From: Anaerolineae bacterium
GTDB lineage: Bacteria; Chloroflexota; Anaerolineae; Aggregatilineales; Phototrophicaceae
DNA: 64,000 nucleotides
Assembly (NCBI GenBank): GCA_022824465.1
Contig: JAJDZV010000004.1
Coordinates: 682,001 to 746,000, forward strand
Direction of reading: 5' to 3'
Position 1 is the stretch's first letter. Every line of letters begins with the position of its first letter. Below are positions 51,924-60,744 of this stretch, piece by piece. Below the pieces are notes generated by a model. The model had not been told where the DNA came from, ran no database searches, and was given only the letters and a program-made list of their open reading frames with translations. The position numbers were made by a program, and so were the translations under genes.

Positions 51924-52703
51924 ATGTCTCAACAGCCAATGGTCATAGTCGTCCTTCCGACTTTTAACGAGAGCGAGAATATCGGTCGCATCATCCCGGC
52001 GCTCTTCGGTCTGGCGATACCGGAGCTCCATGTGCTGGTGGTGGACGACAATTCACCCGACGGCACGGGACAGCTGGCTGAAAGTCTTGCCGCACGAAGC
52101 GAGTATCGTGGGCGCTTATGGGTGCTGCACCGTCCGCAGAAGCAAGGATTGGGGCCGGCATATATTCAAGGCTTCAAGCAGGCCTTGTCGCTTGGCGCTG
52201 ACCTGGTGATTCAGATGGATGCCGATTTATCGCACCGGCCGAAGTATATTCCAATGCTGCTGGATAAGATTAAGGGAAGCGACATCGTAATTGGTTCGCG
52301 ATACGAGACGGGCGGAAGCGTTGACGAAAGCTGGGGTCCTTTGCGAACGCTATTGAGTTGGTGGGCCAACCGCGTCTATACGCCTGCGATCCTGCGCGTG
52401 CCAATCAAGGACGCCACCGGCGGCTTCCGCGTGTATCGTCGGGATTGCCTCATCGGCTTGAACTTGGACGCAATCAAGGCGAATGGCTATGTATTTATGG
52501 TCGAGATTGCTTTTGTAGCGCATCGGCTGGGCTACAAGATCGACGAGATACCGATTCACTTTCCCGACCGGCAATACGGCCGGTCAAAGATGTCCACCGC
52601 CGTCGCCGCTGAAGCCGCGCTGCGCGTCTGGCAGATTCTATTTCGTCACCGCGGTCTCAGGCCGAAAGATCGCCACCATGCCCCGTACGCGGTCGAAAGC
52701 TAA
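51924..52703 (+). CDS. Polyprenol monophosphomannose synthase-like glycosyltransferase (GT2)
   Basis: 259 residues from the ATG at 51924; a TTG at 51903, overlapping the tkt stop, is an alternative. GT2 fold of the DPM1 type: [16 protein letters not shown] at the start, [15 protein letters not shown] near 41, [18 protein letters not shown] near 97 (DxD motif), [13 protein letters not shown] near 168, and [16 protein letters not shown] near 215. It probably loads mannose or glucose onto a polyprenyl phosphate for GT-C enzymes such as that at 16950-18299. It lacks a C-terminal membrane domain. Confidence 0.9.
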   Translation: MSQQPMVIVVLPTFNESENIGRIIPALFGLAIPELHVLVVDDNSPDGTGQLAESLAARSEYRGRLWVLHRPQKQGLGPAYIQGFKQALSLGADLVIQMDADLSHRPKYIPMLLDKIKGSDIVIGSRYETGGSVDESWGPLRTLLSWWANRVYTPAILRVPIKDATGGFRVYRRDCLIGLNLDAIKANGYVFMVEIAFVAHRLGYKIDEIPIHFPDRQYGRSKMSTAVAAEAALRVWQILFRHRGLRPKDRHHAPYAVES

Positions 52704-53356
52704 AGCGCATCGGCCGCCCAAAGCAAGCCGCGCCGCACGATCTCGCGCGCTTCGGGCACATCGAAATCAGCGATGACGTGGCCCAGCGAACTGTAGAAGA
52801 TCCGGCCCTTGCCATAGCTGCGCGTCCAGACAACCGGCATGACCGTGCCATCAATCCAGAAGGCGTGGTCACCGCTGAAAGTCGTTGTCGCCAGCACGTC
52901 ATTCGACGGGTCGGTGTGCATGTAGTATTGCTCCGAGCGCATATTAAAGTCGGCGATGCCGGCGGTGATGGCATGATCCGGAGCGGTCACGTTAACGCGA
53001 TAGTCGATGATAGTGCCCGGGTGCGCCACCCATTGCCCGCCGACCATGAACTGGTATTCGGTGTTGTTGCGGAAGGCGTCGGCCATGCCGCCATGCCAGC
53101 CGCCGACATTGACGCCGCGTTCGCGCACGGCGTCGAGCAAGCCCGCTTCCTGCTCGCGCGAGATGCTGCTCATCGTATAGACCGGCACGACCAAATCAGT
53201 CGACCGCATCAGATCGGCATCAAGGAAGCTGTCCAAGCTTTGAGACAATGTGACGCTTAAGCCCGCCTGCTCCAGCAAGCCCGCGAATAAATGCGAGGTT
53301 TGTTTTGGATCGTGCCCATCCCAGCCGCCGTAGACGATCAGTACGCTTTTGCTCAT
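52700..53356 (-). CDS. ThuA domain protein
   Basis: 218 residues with a glutamine-amidotransferase-like fold (ThuA, trehalose utilisation family). [20 protein letters not shown] at the start, [20 protein letters not shown] near 55, [14 protein letters not shown] near 84, [10 protein letters not shown] near 104 and [19 protein letters not shown] near 175. ThuA proteins are linked to sugar metabolism; the catalytic Cys of amidotransferases is absent as usual. Its stop overlaps that of the convergent glycosyltransferase by 4 bases (CTAA). Confidence 0.88.
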   Translation of the reverse strand: MSKSVLIVYGGWDGHDPKQTSHLFAGLLEQAGLSVTLSQSLDSFLDADLMRSTDLVVPVYTMSSISREQEAGLLDAVRERGVNVGGWHGGMADAFRNNTEYQFMVGGQWVAHPGTIIDYRVNVTAPDHAITAGIADFNMRSEQYYMHTDPSNDVLATTTFSGDHAFWIDGTVMPVVWTRSYGKGRIFYSSLGHVIADFDVPEAREIVRRGLLWAADAL

Positions 53357-53484
53357 GTTTGTTTTGCTTTCCGCTCGAATGACCTTGGCGTAAATATACC
53401 TTATTCGGCATCTGAAAACAGGCGACGATCTGGTCGATAGACAGGCGTTTGAGTCGCGGCGCCAAATTGCGAACGCTGCGGGGT

Positions 53485-55593
53485 TTACAGTTGGAAGTCC
53501 ATGGCAATGCGGAAGATGGTATTGCCGGAAGCGACATAAAGAAGGTTCTGCTCTGGATAGGCAACCACCGCCGACATCAGTTCGAGCTTGTCTTGATCAA
53601 ACGCTTGATAGCTGTCCATGAAAGTGCCGGCCGCGGTGGTTTCGAAGATAGTACGCGTGCCTTGGCTGATGAGGAAGAAGCCCGGCGCGATAGGGCTGTC
53701 GTTGAGGTAGAAGCCGTCGGTCCTTACGACGCCGGGTTCACTGCCTTCATTGAAGCCGCTGAAAGTGAAAGAGACTTCGTTGCCGCCAAAATAGCGTTTC
53801 ATCACGCCATCAGCATAGAGCAGATAAAGGTGTCCATCGGCGCCGATGGTGAAGTCGACGACATCACGCAGATTCGGGCGAGCCGAGCCGGCGAAGTATT
53901 CTCGGGGGGCGCTGACATAAGCGCCTCCGGAGGGATCGTATCGCCAGATTTGGCCCTCCTCGCGGTCAAGAATGTAGAGTTTGCGGTCCCAAATTGTCAG
54001 CGCCGACGGCTCTTTCCAGGTGTCGGCTGCCAGCACGCGCTGCACATCGCAGGTGAAAACGAATTGCGGAGCGCAGCGCAAGAGAGTTCCATTTTCGTCC
54101 AACATCGCGAGATCGCCGGAATGATCATCAAAGGCGATGTCGGAAATCTGACCGATGGTGAAACCCTGATGATTGGCGCCCAGGCGCATTTTCGCGACCG
54201 GTTCGTCTTGCAGTGGTTGCGCGCCGTCATCCGACAGCCTAATGTGATAGACCTGATCGTTGCGGCTGTCGAGCGCGTAGAGATCGGTTCCCTGGATGCG
54301 CAAACGGCTGATGCTCGCGTCTTCAAAGTTGATGAGCGGGATTGCATCCCGACGTTTGACGTTGTTGATGGTGTCAATAAGCGATTGCGCTTCAGCCTGC
54401 ATGGAAGCGACGATCGGGTCGCCGTGCCGCATGTCGTCGCAGGCTTCCGCTACTTTCAGGGTGGCATTCCAGGCCGACGTGACACTGCGGCGATTGACCG
54501 AGTCGATCGACCTGGCCAGGCTAGCCGTCTCCTGCAATCTGCCCAGGCACTGCTCGAATTCCGTCTCGCCCAGGTTGGATACCCAGGAGAGCACGACGAT
54601 GCTCACAATGATCAGCGGGATGAACAGCACAGTCAGAATCAGAGTGCCGGACGATGCCCGGCGGGTTGGCGCCGCGGCCGGCAGCGGGAAAAAGCGTTGA
54701 AACAAGGCGCCCAGAAAGAGAAAAACGCCGGCTATGCGTCCGGCAAGCCGCGCCAAGCCCCAGCGCAGCAGAGAGCGCAAGTCGCCCCGTCTTGGCAGTT
54801 GCCATTGGGCAGGCTCGGCTGAAAGCTGCATGCGCGCCTCTCCCAAGCGGGCATTTACTTCGTGCGAAGACTCGCCCGGCGCGGCCAGCACCGGACCGTC
54901 GTATTCTGGCGGCACGAGCTCCACCAGCATGAGTTGGCTTTGGATCTTGATCGTGCGGCGCAAGCTTTGCAGCACCTTTTCGATATTGTTCTCGAGCATG
55001 ATGCTCGTCAGGCGGTCGCCGGGAATATCGGCAAGATTGCCATCCGACAACACGAGCCGGCTGCCCGCGTTCACGCCGTAGCGCACCATCGAAATCTCCG
55101 GCTCCGGCAGCAAGCCCAACGGGACGCTGAACAAGGGCTCGTCCTCGGATAGATCTTCGGGAAAGGTCAGCGTCAAGCCCGCCGTTTGCAGCACGGAGAC
55201 AACTGGTCCAACGCGGGCGACGTACATATCGTCTTCGTGCAAGACGGCCGCGATCATGCTCGATTCGAATCTTTGCGCGTCTGTGCCGACGTGCTCTAGA
55301 TTATGCTCGTAGAGATTGCGGTTGATTTGCTGGAACATCGACCGCAGGGCGATCGTGACGCTGCCGCTCATGCTGAAATAGCGCTCGGCGGCCAGTTGCG
55401 CCAACTGCTGGTAGAAAGTTGTCGGCGCAATCGAACCGGAGGGCACGATTAAGATGAAGAAGGTGTCGCCTTCGCGTCCGCGGGCGGCGGAAGCCGGCGC
55501 TACTTCAACAAGAGAGCCGGGCGGATTGACGTTGATGACGCGGCCGCCTACGATATATAGATGCCCAACCAATGCTTCCAGTTCGAAAGCCAT
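53485..55593 (-). CDS. Membrane protein with PP2C-like cytoplasmic domain and external beta-propeller
   Basis: 702 residues. The first 240 residues resemble a PP2C/SpoIIE-type fold ([20 protein letters not shown] near 112, [22 protein letters not shown] near 170) but without the full set of metal-binding Asp. A basic, Pro-rich linker leads to one membrane helix ([21 protein letters not shown] near 330), a helical segment, then a C-terminal part with propeller-like strands ([51 protein letters not shown]). This suggests external sensing linked to an internal pseudophosphatase. Confidence 0.75.
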   Translation of the reverse strand: MAFELEALVGHLYIVGGRVINVNPPGSLVEVAPASAARGREGDTFFILIVPSGSIAPTTFYQQLAQLAAERYFSMSGSVTIALRSMFQQINRNLYEHNLEHVGTDAQRFESSMIAAVLHEDDMYVARVGPVVSVLQTAGLTLTFPEDLSEDEPLFSVPLGLLPEPEISMVRYGVNAGSRLVLSDGNLADIPGDRLTSIMLENNIEKVLQSLRRTIKIQSQLMLVELVPPEYDGPVLAAPGESSHEVNARLGEARMQLSAEPAQWQLPRRGDLRSLLRWGLARLAGRIAGVFLFLGALFQRFFPLPAAAPTRRASSGTLILTVLFIPLIIVSIVVLSWVSNLGETEFEQCLGRLQETASLARSIDSVNRRSVTSAWNATLKVAEACDDMRHGDPIVASMQAEAQSLIDTINNVKRRDAIPLINFEDASISRLRIQGTDLYALDSRNDQVYHIRLSDDGAQPLQDEPVAKMRLGANHQGFTIGQISDIAFDDHSGDLAMLDENGTLLRCAPQFVFTCDVQRVLAADTWKEPSALTIWDRKLYILDREEGQIWRYDPSGGAYVSAPREYFAGSARPNLRDVVDFTIGADGHLYLLYADGVMKRYFGGNEVSFTFSGFNEGSEPGVVRTDGFYLNDSPIAPGFFLISQGTRTIFETTAAGTFMDSYQAFDQDKLELMSAVVAYPEQNLLYVASGNTIFRIAMDFQL

Positions 55594-55763
55594 GCCTCAC
55601 CATCGCGCCTTGCATGAGCAACACATTCGATTTTACATGAATGCGACCACCGCGCTAGCGATGTACGCGCCGACCTGGCGCAAGGGCAAATACACAAGAC
55701 CTGAGGGCAATTTGGCATGTACAATAGAATGAAGATCCGAGATCAGTTGAAGGGCGGCGACTC

Positions 55764-56849
55764 ATGGCCAGCACACGGTCCGCGCGGCAAGTAATCCCGG
55801 CTGGGGCCGACAGGCGCGCCATCGCCGGCGTCCCGGCGGCTAGCATTGGTTTAGATTGGGCGATGGCGATCTGCACTTGCGTCATTACCTTCGGTTTGTA
55901 CATCGACGGCTGGGCGCACAACCATGATAAGGTCGACGATACTTTTTTCACGCCCTGGCACGCTGTGCTTTATGGCGCCGTCTTGGCGGCGGGCTTGCTG
56001 CTGATATTCGCGCACTTTCGCAACGTGGGGCGGGGCTATCGCTGGCGTCAGGCGCTGCCGGTCGGCTACGGGCTGTCCCTGGCCGGCTTCTTCATTTTCG
56101 CGGCGGGCGGGGTCGCCGATCTGATTTGGCATGAAGCCTTTGGCTTCGAGAAGGGGCTGGAGGCGCTGCTCAGCCCTTCGCATCTGCTGCTGGCCGCCTC
56201 AGGCTTGATGATCATGACCGGTCCCATCCGCGCCATGTGGCGGCGAGACGATATCGAGCAGAGTTGGCGCGGTCTGCTGCCGGCCATCCTGGTCTTCGCC
56301 TGCGTCACATCGGTCTTCACCTTCTTCACCACCTTCGCGGCGGTCAGCAGCGAGTTTATCGCGCTGACGGGCGCGCGACCCGAGGACCACACGCTGACAG
56401 ATGTCTATGGAATTATGTCGCTGGTGATGCACGCCAATCTCTTGCTGGCGGTCGTCTTGTTCATGGCGCGGCGCTGGCGGCTGCCCATCGGCGCGGTGAC
56501 GCTGCTATATGTCATAAACATGCTGCTGATGACCTGGATGCACGTGCTGGATGCGGGCGATTTCATTTTTGTCGTCAGCGCGGGGGCGGCGGGCCTGTTG
56601 GGGGATTGGCTGCTGCGGCTGAATGCGCTGGACAAGACCGGCTCCTTCAGGTTTTTCGCCATCAGCCTGCCCTTCGTATTCTGCTTGGGCGCCCTGCTGA
56701 TGACGCATATCCTGGGCGCAAGCGTCTGGGGAGGGAGCGGCTTGTGGTGGGAGATTCACATGTGGCTCGGCGCGCCCCTGATGGCGGCGGCCTTCGGCTA
56801 TGGCTTGAGCATGGTGATGCGCCCGCCGGTCGCTGACGGTAAAGCATGA
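55764..56849 (+). CDS. Polytopic membrane protein next to a copper lipoprotein, unknown function
   Basis: 361 residues with about ten hydrophobic segments. Conserved-looking His/Trp motifs lie at helix ends: YIDGWAHNHDKVDDTFFTPW near 48 and VADLIWHEAFGFE near 118, with LSPSHLLLAASG near 134 and further HANL and WMHVLDAGDF segments. Such His could bind metal or heme. The next gene, a YtkA-PCuAC lipoprotein, begins 9 bases after the stop, suggesting joint work in copper handling, possibly for the terminal oxidase. No family assigned. Confidence 0.7.
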   Translation: MASTRSARQVIPAGADRRAIAGVPAASIGLDWAMAICTCVITFGLYIDGWAHNHDKVDDTFFTPWHAVLYGAVLAAGLLLIFAHFRNVGRGYRWRQALPVGYGLSLAGFFIFAAGGVADLIWHEAFGFEKGLEALLSPSHLLLAASGLMIMTGPIRAMWRRDDIEQSWRGLLPAILVFACVTSVFTFFTTFAAVSSEFIALTGARPEDHTLTDVYGIMSLVMHANLLLAVVLFMARRWRLPIGAVTLLYVINMLLMTWMHVLDAGDFIFVVSAGAAGLLGDWLLRLNALDKTGSFRFFAISLPFVFCLGALLMTHILGASVWGGSGLWWEIHMWLGAPLMAAAFGYGLSMVMRPPVADGKA

Positions 56850-56858
56850 GGACTCTTT

Positions 56859-57725
56859 ATGCCGGCAATTCGCATCCCAAGGGTTCTGCTCATAATCATG
56901 GTTGTAGTCGCGGGTTGCCGACAGCAACAACTCAATTCAACTGATGTGCAGTTGGAGTTGACGGCCAGCGAACTGCGCGTGGGCGAGACGAGCCTGGTCG
57001 TTCGTGTCACCGACCGCGACGGCAAAGCGATAAGCGCCCCCGGCAGTTTGAGCGTCCGTGGTGATATGGACCACGCCGGCATGGTTCCTGTGCTGGCGAA
57101 AGCGGAAAGCGCCGTCGACGGCGTCTTCAGCCTGCCGTTCGAGTGGACCATGGGCGGCGCCTGGATCGTCGAGGCTCGGCTGACCTTGCCCAATGGCGAT
57201 GTCGCGTTCGAGTCTTTTCAGTTTGAGATCCTCAGCGAGGCGCCGGCCGATGACATGATGGCAATGGATCATGGCGAGCTACCGGGCGAGTCCAGCGCGC
57301 TTTACCTGCGCATTCACAACCGTGGCCAGAGCGACGCAACGCTAGTCGCGGCGTCAAGCCCGGCCGCGCGCGAGGTCGCCTTTCATCGCACGGTCACGGG
57401 CGACGGCATGGCGCGCATGAAAGCGGTCGAAAGCTTGCACATTCCGGCCGGCAAGACGCTTGAGCTGGCGCCGGGCGGCTTGCATATCATGCTGACCAGC
57501 CTGACTACCGATTTGCTGCCGGACAGCGCCATGACACTGAGACTGGCAGGCGAATCCGGCGAGACTTACGATCTGGACATCCGCATTTTGGATATGCCGA
57601 TGGGCGATCTCGATGACGCTTTCGAAATCGGCGACCTCGTCTTCAGCAATCGTTGGGCAAGGCCCGCGAGCGCCGGCAGGATGGATCGCGCTGAAATGGG
57701 CATGAGCGCGACCGCGTCAAGTTGA
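56859..57725 (+). CDS. Lipoprotein with YtkA-like and PCu(A)C copper-chaperone domains
   Basis: 288 residues. Lipobox VVVAGC places the acyl-anchored Cys at about residue 20. Residues about 30-125 are YtkA/FixH-like (TDRDGKAISAPGSLSVRGDM, MDHAGM, WTMGGAWIVEARL). Residues about 145-250 are PCu(A)C: ALYLRIHNRGQSDATLVAAS, then FHRTV...MARM and GGLHIMLTSL, matching the H-Mn-M...H-x-M copper motif. PCu(A)C delivers Cu(I) to the CuA site of cytochrome oxidase. Both domains in one chain, plus a Met/His-rich linker (DDMMAMDHGE), indicate copper metallation. Confidence 0.87.
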   Translation: MPAIRIPRVLLIIMVVVAGCRQQQLNSTDVQLELTASELRVGETSLVVRVTDRDGKAISAPGSLSVRGDMDHAGMVPVLAKAESAVDGVFSLPFEWTMGGAWIVEARLTLPNGDVAFESFQFEILSEAPADDMMAMDHGELPGESSALYLRIHNRGQSDATLVAASSPAAREVAFHRTVTGDGMARMKAVESLHIPAGKTLELAPGGLHIMLTSLTTDLLPDSAMTLRLAGESGETYDLDIRILDMPMGDLDDAFEIGDLVFSNRWARPASAGRMDRAEMGMSATASS

Positions 57726-57728
57726 GCC

Positions 57729-58232
57729 GTGATTGCTATTCGACAAGCCAAGAGCGTCGAGGCTGGCTGGCTGCAAGCGAGCTTCGACAGTTGCATGGGC
57801 TGGACGAAACCTGAAGGCGCCTTCGCCGCGGCGCTGGAGCGGCAGACGCAGGGACGCCTGGCGTTGCTGGTCGCGATTGAGGAATCCACCTATTTTGGTC
57901 ACTGCAAAGTCGTCTGGCGCAGCGCCTATCCCGGTTTTCGCGAGTGTGGCATCCCCGAGATTCAAGACTTGAATGTGCGCCCCGATTGTCGTCAGCGCGG
58001 CATCGGCAGCGCCCTGCTGGACGCAGCCGAGGGGCGCATTGCCGAACACTCAGATTTCGCGGGCATCGGCTTCGGGCTATATGCCGATTATGGCGCGGCA
58101 CAGCGACTCTATGTCAAGCGCGGCTACCTGCCCGACGGGCGCGGATTGCATTATGGCGCTGAACCGGCGGCAGCCGGCGAAAGCTACCGCGTCGACGATA
58201 ACCTGGTGCTGTATCTTCTGAAACGACTGTAG
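57729..58232 (+). CDS. GNAT family N-acetyltransferase
   Basis: 167 residues starting at the GTG at 57729, 3 bases after the preceding stop. Acetyl-CoA-binding motif A is visible in IQDLNVRPDCRQRGIGSALL near 78, followed by LYADYGAAQRLYVKRGYLPDG near 116 (motif B). The N-terminus is IRQAKSVEAGWLQASF. Substrate unknown; the RLYVKRGY segment is that of RimI/small-molecule acetyltransferases. Confidence 0.88.
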   Translation: MIAIRQAKSVEAGWLQASFDSCMGWTKPEGAFAAALERQTQGRLALLVAIEESTYFGHCKVVWRSAYPGFRECGIPEIQDLNVRPDCRQRGIGSALLDAAEGRIAEHSDFAGIGFGLYADYGAAQRLYVKRGYLPDGRGLHYGAEPAAAGESYRVDDNLVLYLLKRL

Positions 58233-58388
58233 GCGTCGACGCAATTCTGCAGGCTCAATTCTGGTCCAAGGAGCCGGCGCAACTGCCCTAGCTACGGGCA
58301 GCTCCGCTGTGTGGCAGCCCGCAAGGACCTTCCAATTCCATACTCAGCCCGGGCGAATGCCTTTCCGGTCCGGTCGCTTGCAATAGAC

Positions 58389-58417
58389 TTGACAATGGCG
58401 ATCGGCTATGTTAGGGT
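58389..58417 (+). promoter_or_regulatory. Promoter of the GH65/ABC operon
   Basis: TTGACA (58389-58394), a 17-base spacer and TAGGGT (58412-58417, partial -10). The predicted transcription start, near 58424, falls inside the palindrome at 58419-58432. Confidence 0.55.
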
Positions 58418-58418
58418 A

Positions 58419-58432
58419 CTTAAACGTTTAAG
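58419..58432. promoter_or_regulatory. LacI-family type operator
   Basis: CTTAAACGTTTAAG is a perfect 14-base palindrome with the central CG typical of LacI/GalR-family operators. It overlaps the predicted transcription start of the GH65 operon, the ideal position for repression relieved by sugar. No repressor gene is in the window. Confidence 0.65.
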
Positions 58433-58488
58433 CATCGGGTTTGGATTCGCGCTCGCCCGGCGCTGGAGCCCAGGTCAGAGATTGTGAC

Positions 58489-60678
58489 GTGAGCAATAAA
58501 CGGCTTTGGCAGATCAGTGAATCGCCGTTTCAACCGGAACGGCTTCGCCACTTTGAGACGCTGTTTGCGATCGGCAACGGCTATTTGAGCGCGCGGGGCG
58601 CTTTCGAAGAAGCCTATCCAGGGGAAACGCCAGCCACGCTTGTGCATGGCATCTTCAACCGCGCAGCCGGGAAACCGGTGCCGGAACTGGTTAACGTCCC
58701 CAATTGGCTGCCGATCCGGATAAGCATTGATGGTACGCCCTTCAGCATGCAGGCGAAGGCGCGCGATAGCCTCAAGCCCGAAGGCGGCGCCCTGCTCGGT
58801 CATGGTCGGACCCTCGACTTGGGTTCCGCAACGCTGCGGCGCCAGGCGCTCTTTCGCGCGGAGAGCGGTAGCATCGTCCGCATTTGCTTTAAGCGCTTCG
58901 CCAGCTTGGCGAACGTGCATCTGCTGGCGCAGCGGGTGACCATTGAAGCGGTTGAGGGCGCGCCACATATTTCGATAAGAGCCGCGCTGCACGCCGACGC
59001 GCGCAACCACGACGCCTGTCACTTGGGCAGCAAATTGGCGTTCGCAGACGGCGATGTTGCCGCTGTGACCGCGACCACGAGCCAGTCCGGTTACGCGATT
59101 GCGCTCGCCAGCCGCTTGTTCAGCCCTAGCAAGGTTCAAGCCGCGAACTGCGATGAGATGGCGGCGCTTTCCAGTGAGTTTCAGCTCGAGTCCGGCGGCA
59201 GCGCCAGCTTTGACAAACTGACAGCGATTTACAGCAGCCGCGATCTTGCAGAGCCGCTTGACGCAGCGAAGCGCATGGTCGGCGGCGCTTCGGCCGGAGC
59301 CTACGAGGCGCATCGCCAAGCGCACGCCGATTGCTGGCGCGATACCTGGTCGAAATGTGATGTTGCGATTGAAGGCGACGATCGCGCGCAGCTCGCGATT
59401 AGATTCGCCATCTATCACCTGCTCATCGCCGCGCCGCGCCAGGACGACGATGTCAGCATCGGCGCGAAGACCTTGAGCGGGCTGGGCTATAAGGGGCACG
59501 TATTTTGGGATACGGAGTTATTCGTCTTGCCGCTCATGACGCTCACACAGCCGAGCATCGCGCGCAACCTGCTGACATACCGCCACAGACGCTTGAGCGG
59601 CGCCCGGCGAAAGGCGCGTGAGTTTGGCTACGCGGGCGCGCTTTTTCCTTGGGAGAGCACGGACACGGGCTTGGAAACCACGCCTAAATGGACCGATCCT
59701 GATGCGGATGGCGCGCGTATTCGCATCTGGACCGGCGAAACCGAGCAGCATATCAACAGCGATATCGCCTACGCCGTACTGCAGTATTGGCGCTGGACGG
59801 GAGACGATGCCTTCATGCGTGACAAGGGCGCGGAGATTGTGCTCGACACGGCAGTCTTTTGGGGCGAGCGCGCCGAGCGGAAGCGTGGACGTTACGAGAT
59901 TTCGCGGCAAATCGGGCCCGACGAATACCACGAGAACATTGACAACAGCGTCTTCACCAACCGCCTCGTGCAATGGCACCTGAGCCAGGCTATTGCCTTG
60001 ATCGGATGGTTGCGGGAGAAAGCCCCCGATGTCGCCCAGCGCCTGAGCGCCGCCTTGGATCTGTCGCCGTCCCGCCTCGCTGCCTGGCGCGATATCATCG
60101 AAAACATGCACATCCCCTTTGATGACGAAAAGCAGATCCATGTGCAATTCGATGGTTTCTTCGACCTCGAATACATCCCGGTATCGAAGTATCAGCCCCG
60201 CATCGGCGGCATTTGGGGCTTGCTGGGGCACGAGCGAATCTTGCAATCGCAGGTTATCAAGCAGGCGGATGTCGTCATGCTCATGGCGCTGCTGGGCGAC
60301 GAAGCGGGATCCGCTGAAGTCATGCGCAATAATTTCAACACCTACTATCAGCGCACCGATCACGGCTCGTCGTTGAGCCCGGCGATACATGCCTGGGTGG
60401 CGGCGCGCTTGGGTCTGGCTGATATCGCCTATGAGATGTTTGAGCGGGCGGCCGCTATCGACCTGGAAGACAACCAGGGCAACGTGGCCGATGGCATTCA
60501 TGCCGCTTCTTGCGGAGGCTTGTGGCAGGCGATCGTCTTCGGCTTTTGCGGCTTGCATATCGGCCAGGGGGGACCCGCGGTCGACCCCAAACTGCCGAAG
60601 CATTGGCGGCGCGTTTCATTTTCCGTGACCTATCGGGGCAAGGCGCATCACTTTGATGTCGTCAACCCCGCAGTCTAA
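58489..60678 (+). CDS. Glycoside hydrolase family 65 disaccharide phosphorylase
   Basis: 729 residues from the GTG at 58489; the frame is open to a TTG at 58441, but homologous sequence begins near SNKRLWQISESPFQPERL. GH65 plan: ETLFAIGNGYLSARGAFEE near 24, KGHVFWDTELFVLPLM near 345, FPWESTDTGLETTP near 400, and QIGPDEYHENIDNSVFTN near 487 with the catalytic Glu. C-terminal barrel ends HHFDVVNPAV. GH65 enzymes phosphorolyse maltose, trehalose, kojibiose or nigerose; the specificity cannot be told. The operon then encodes uptake. Confidence 0.92.
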   Translation: MSNKRLWQISESPFQPERLRHFETLFAIGNGYLSARGAFEEAYPGETPATLVHGIFNRAAGKPVPELVNVPNWLPIRISIDGTPFSMQAKARDSLKPEGGALLGHGRTLDLGSATLRRQALFRAESGSIVRICFKRFASLANVHLLAQRVTIEAVEGAPHISIRAALHADARNHDACHLGSKLAFADGDVAAVTATTSQSGYAIALASRLFSPSKVQAANCDEMAALSSEFQLESGGSASFDKLTAIYSSRDLAEPLDAAKRMVGGASAGAYEAHRQAHADCWRDTWSKCDVAIEGDDRAQLAIRFAIYHLLIAAPRQDDDVSIGAKTLSGLGYKGHVFWDTELFVLPLMTLTQPSIARNLLTYRHRRLSGARRKAREFGYAGALFPWESTDTGLETTPKWTDPDADGARIRIWTGETEQHINSDIAYAVLQYWRWTGDDAFMRDKGAEIVLDTAVFWGERAERKRGRYEISRQIGPDEYHENIDNSVFTNRLVQWHLSQAIALIGWLREKAPDVAQRLSAALDLSPSRLAAWRDIIENMHIPFDDEKQIHVQFDGFFDLEYIPVSKYQPRIGGIWGLLGHERILQSQVIKQADVVMLMALLGDEAGSAEVMRNNFNTYYQRTDHGSSLSPAIHAWVAARLGLADIAYEMFERAAAIDLEDNQGNVADGIHAASCGGLWQAIVFGFCGLHIGQGGPAVDPKLPKHWRRVSFSVTYRGKAHHFDVVNPAV

Positions 60679-60744
60679 CATGCGGACAGAGAGACCAGCT
60701 GCCCGCATGCCATCGCTAGTTTATCCTTTTAAGAGGAGGAGCAA

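Noticed and set aside
53449..54822. A 457-codon plus-strand frame opposite the PP2C-like/propeller gene
   Set aside because: No start signal or domain; the opposite strand has a clear membrane helix and repeated LYxLD strands.
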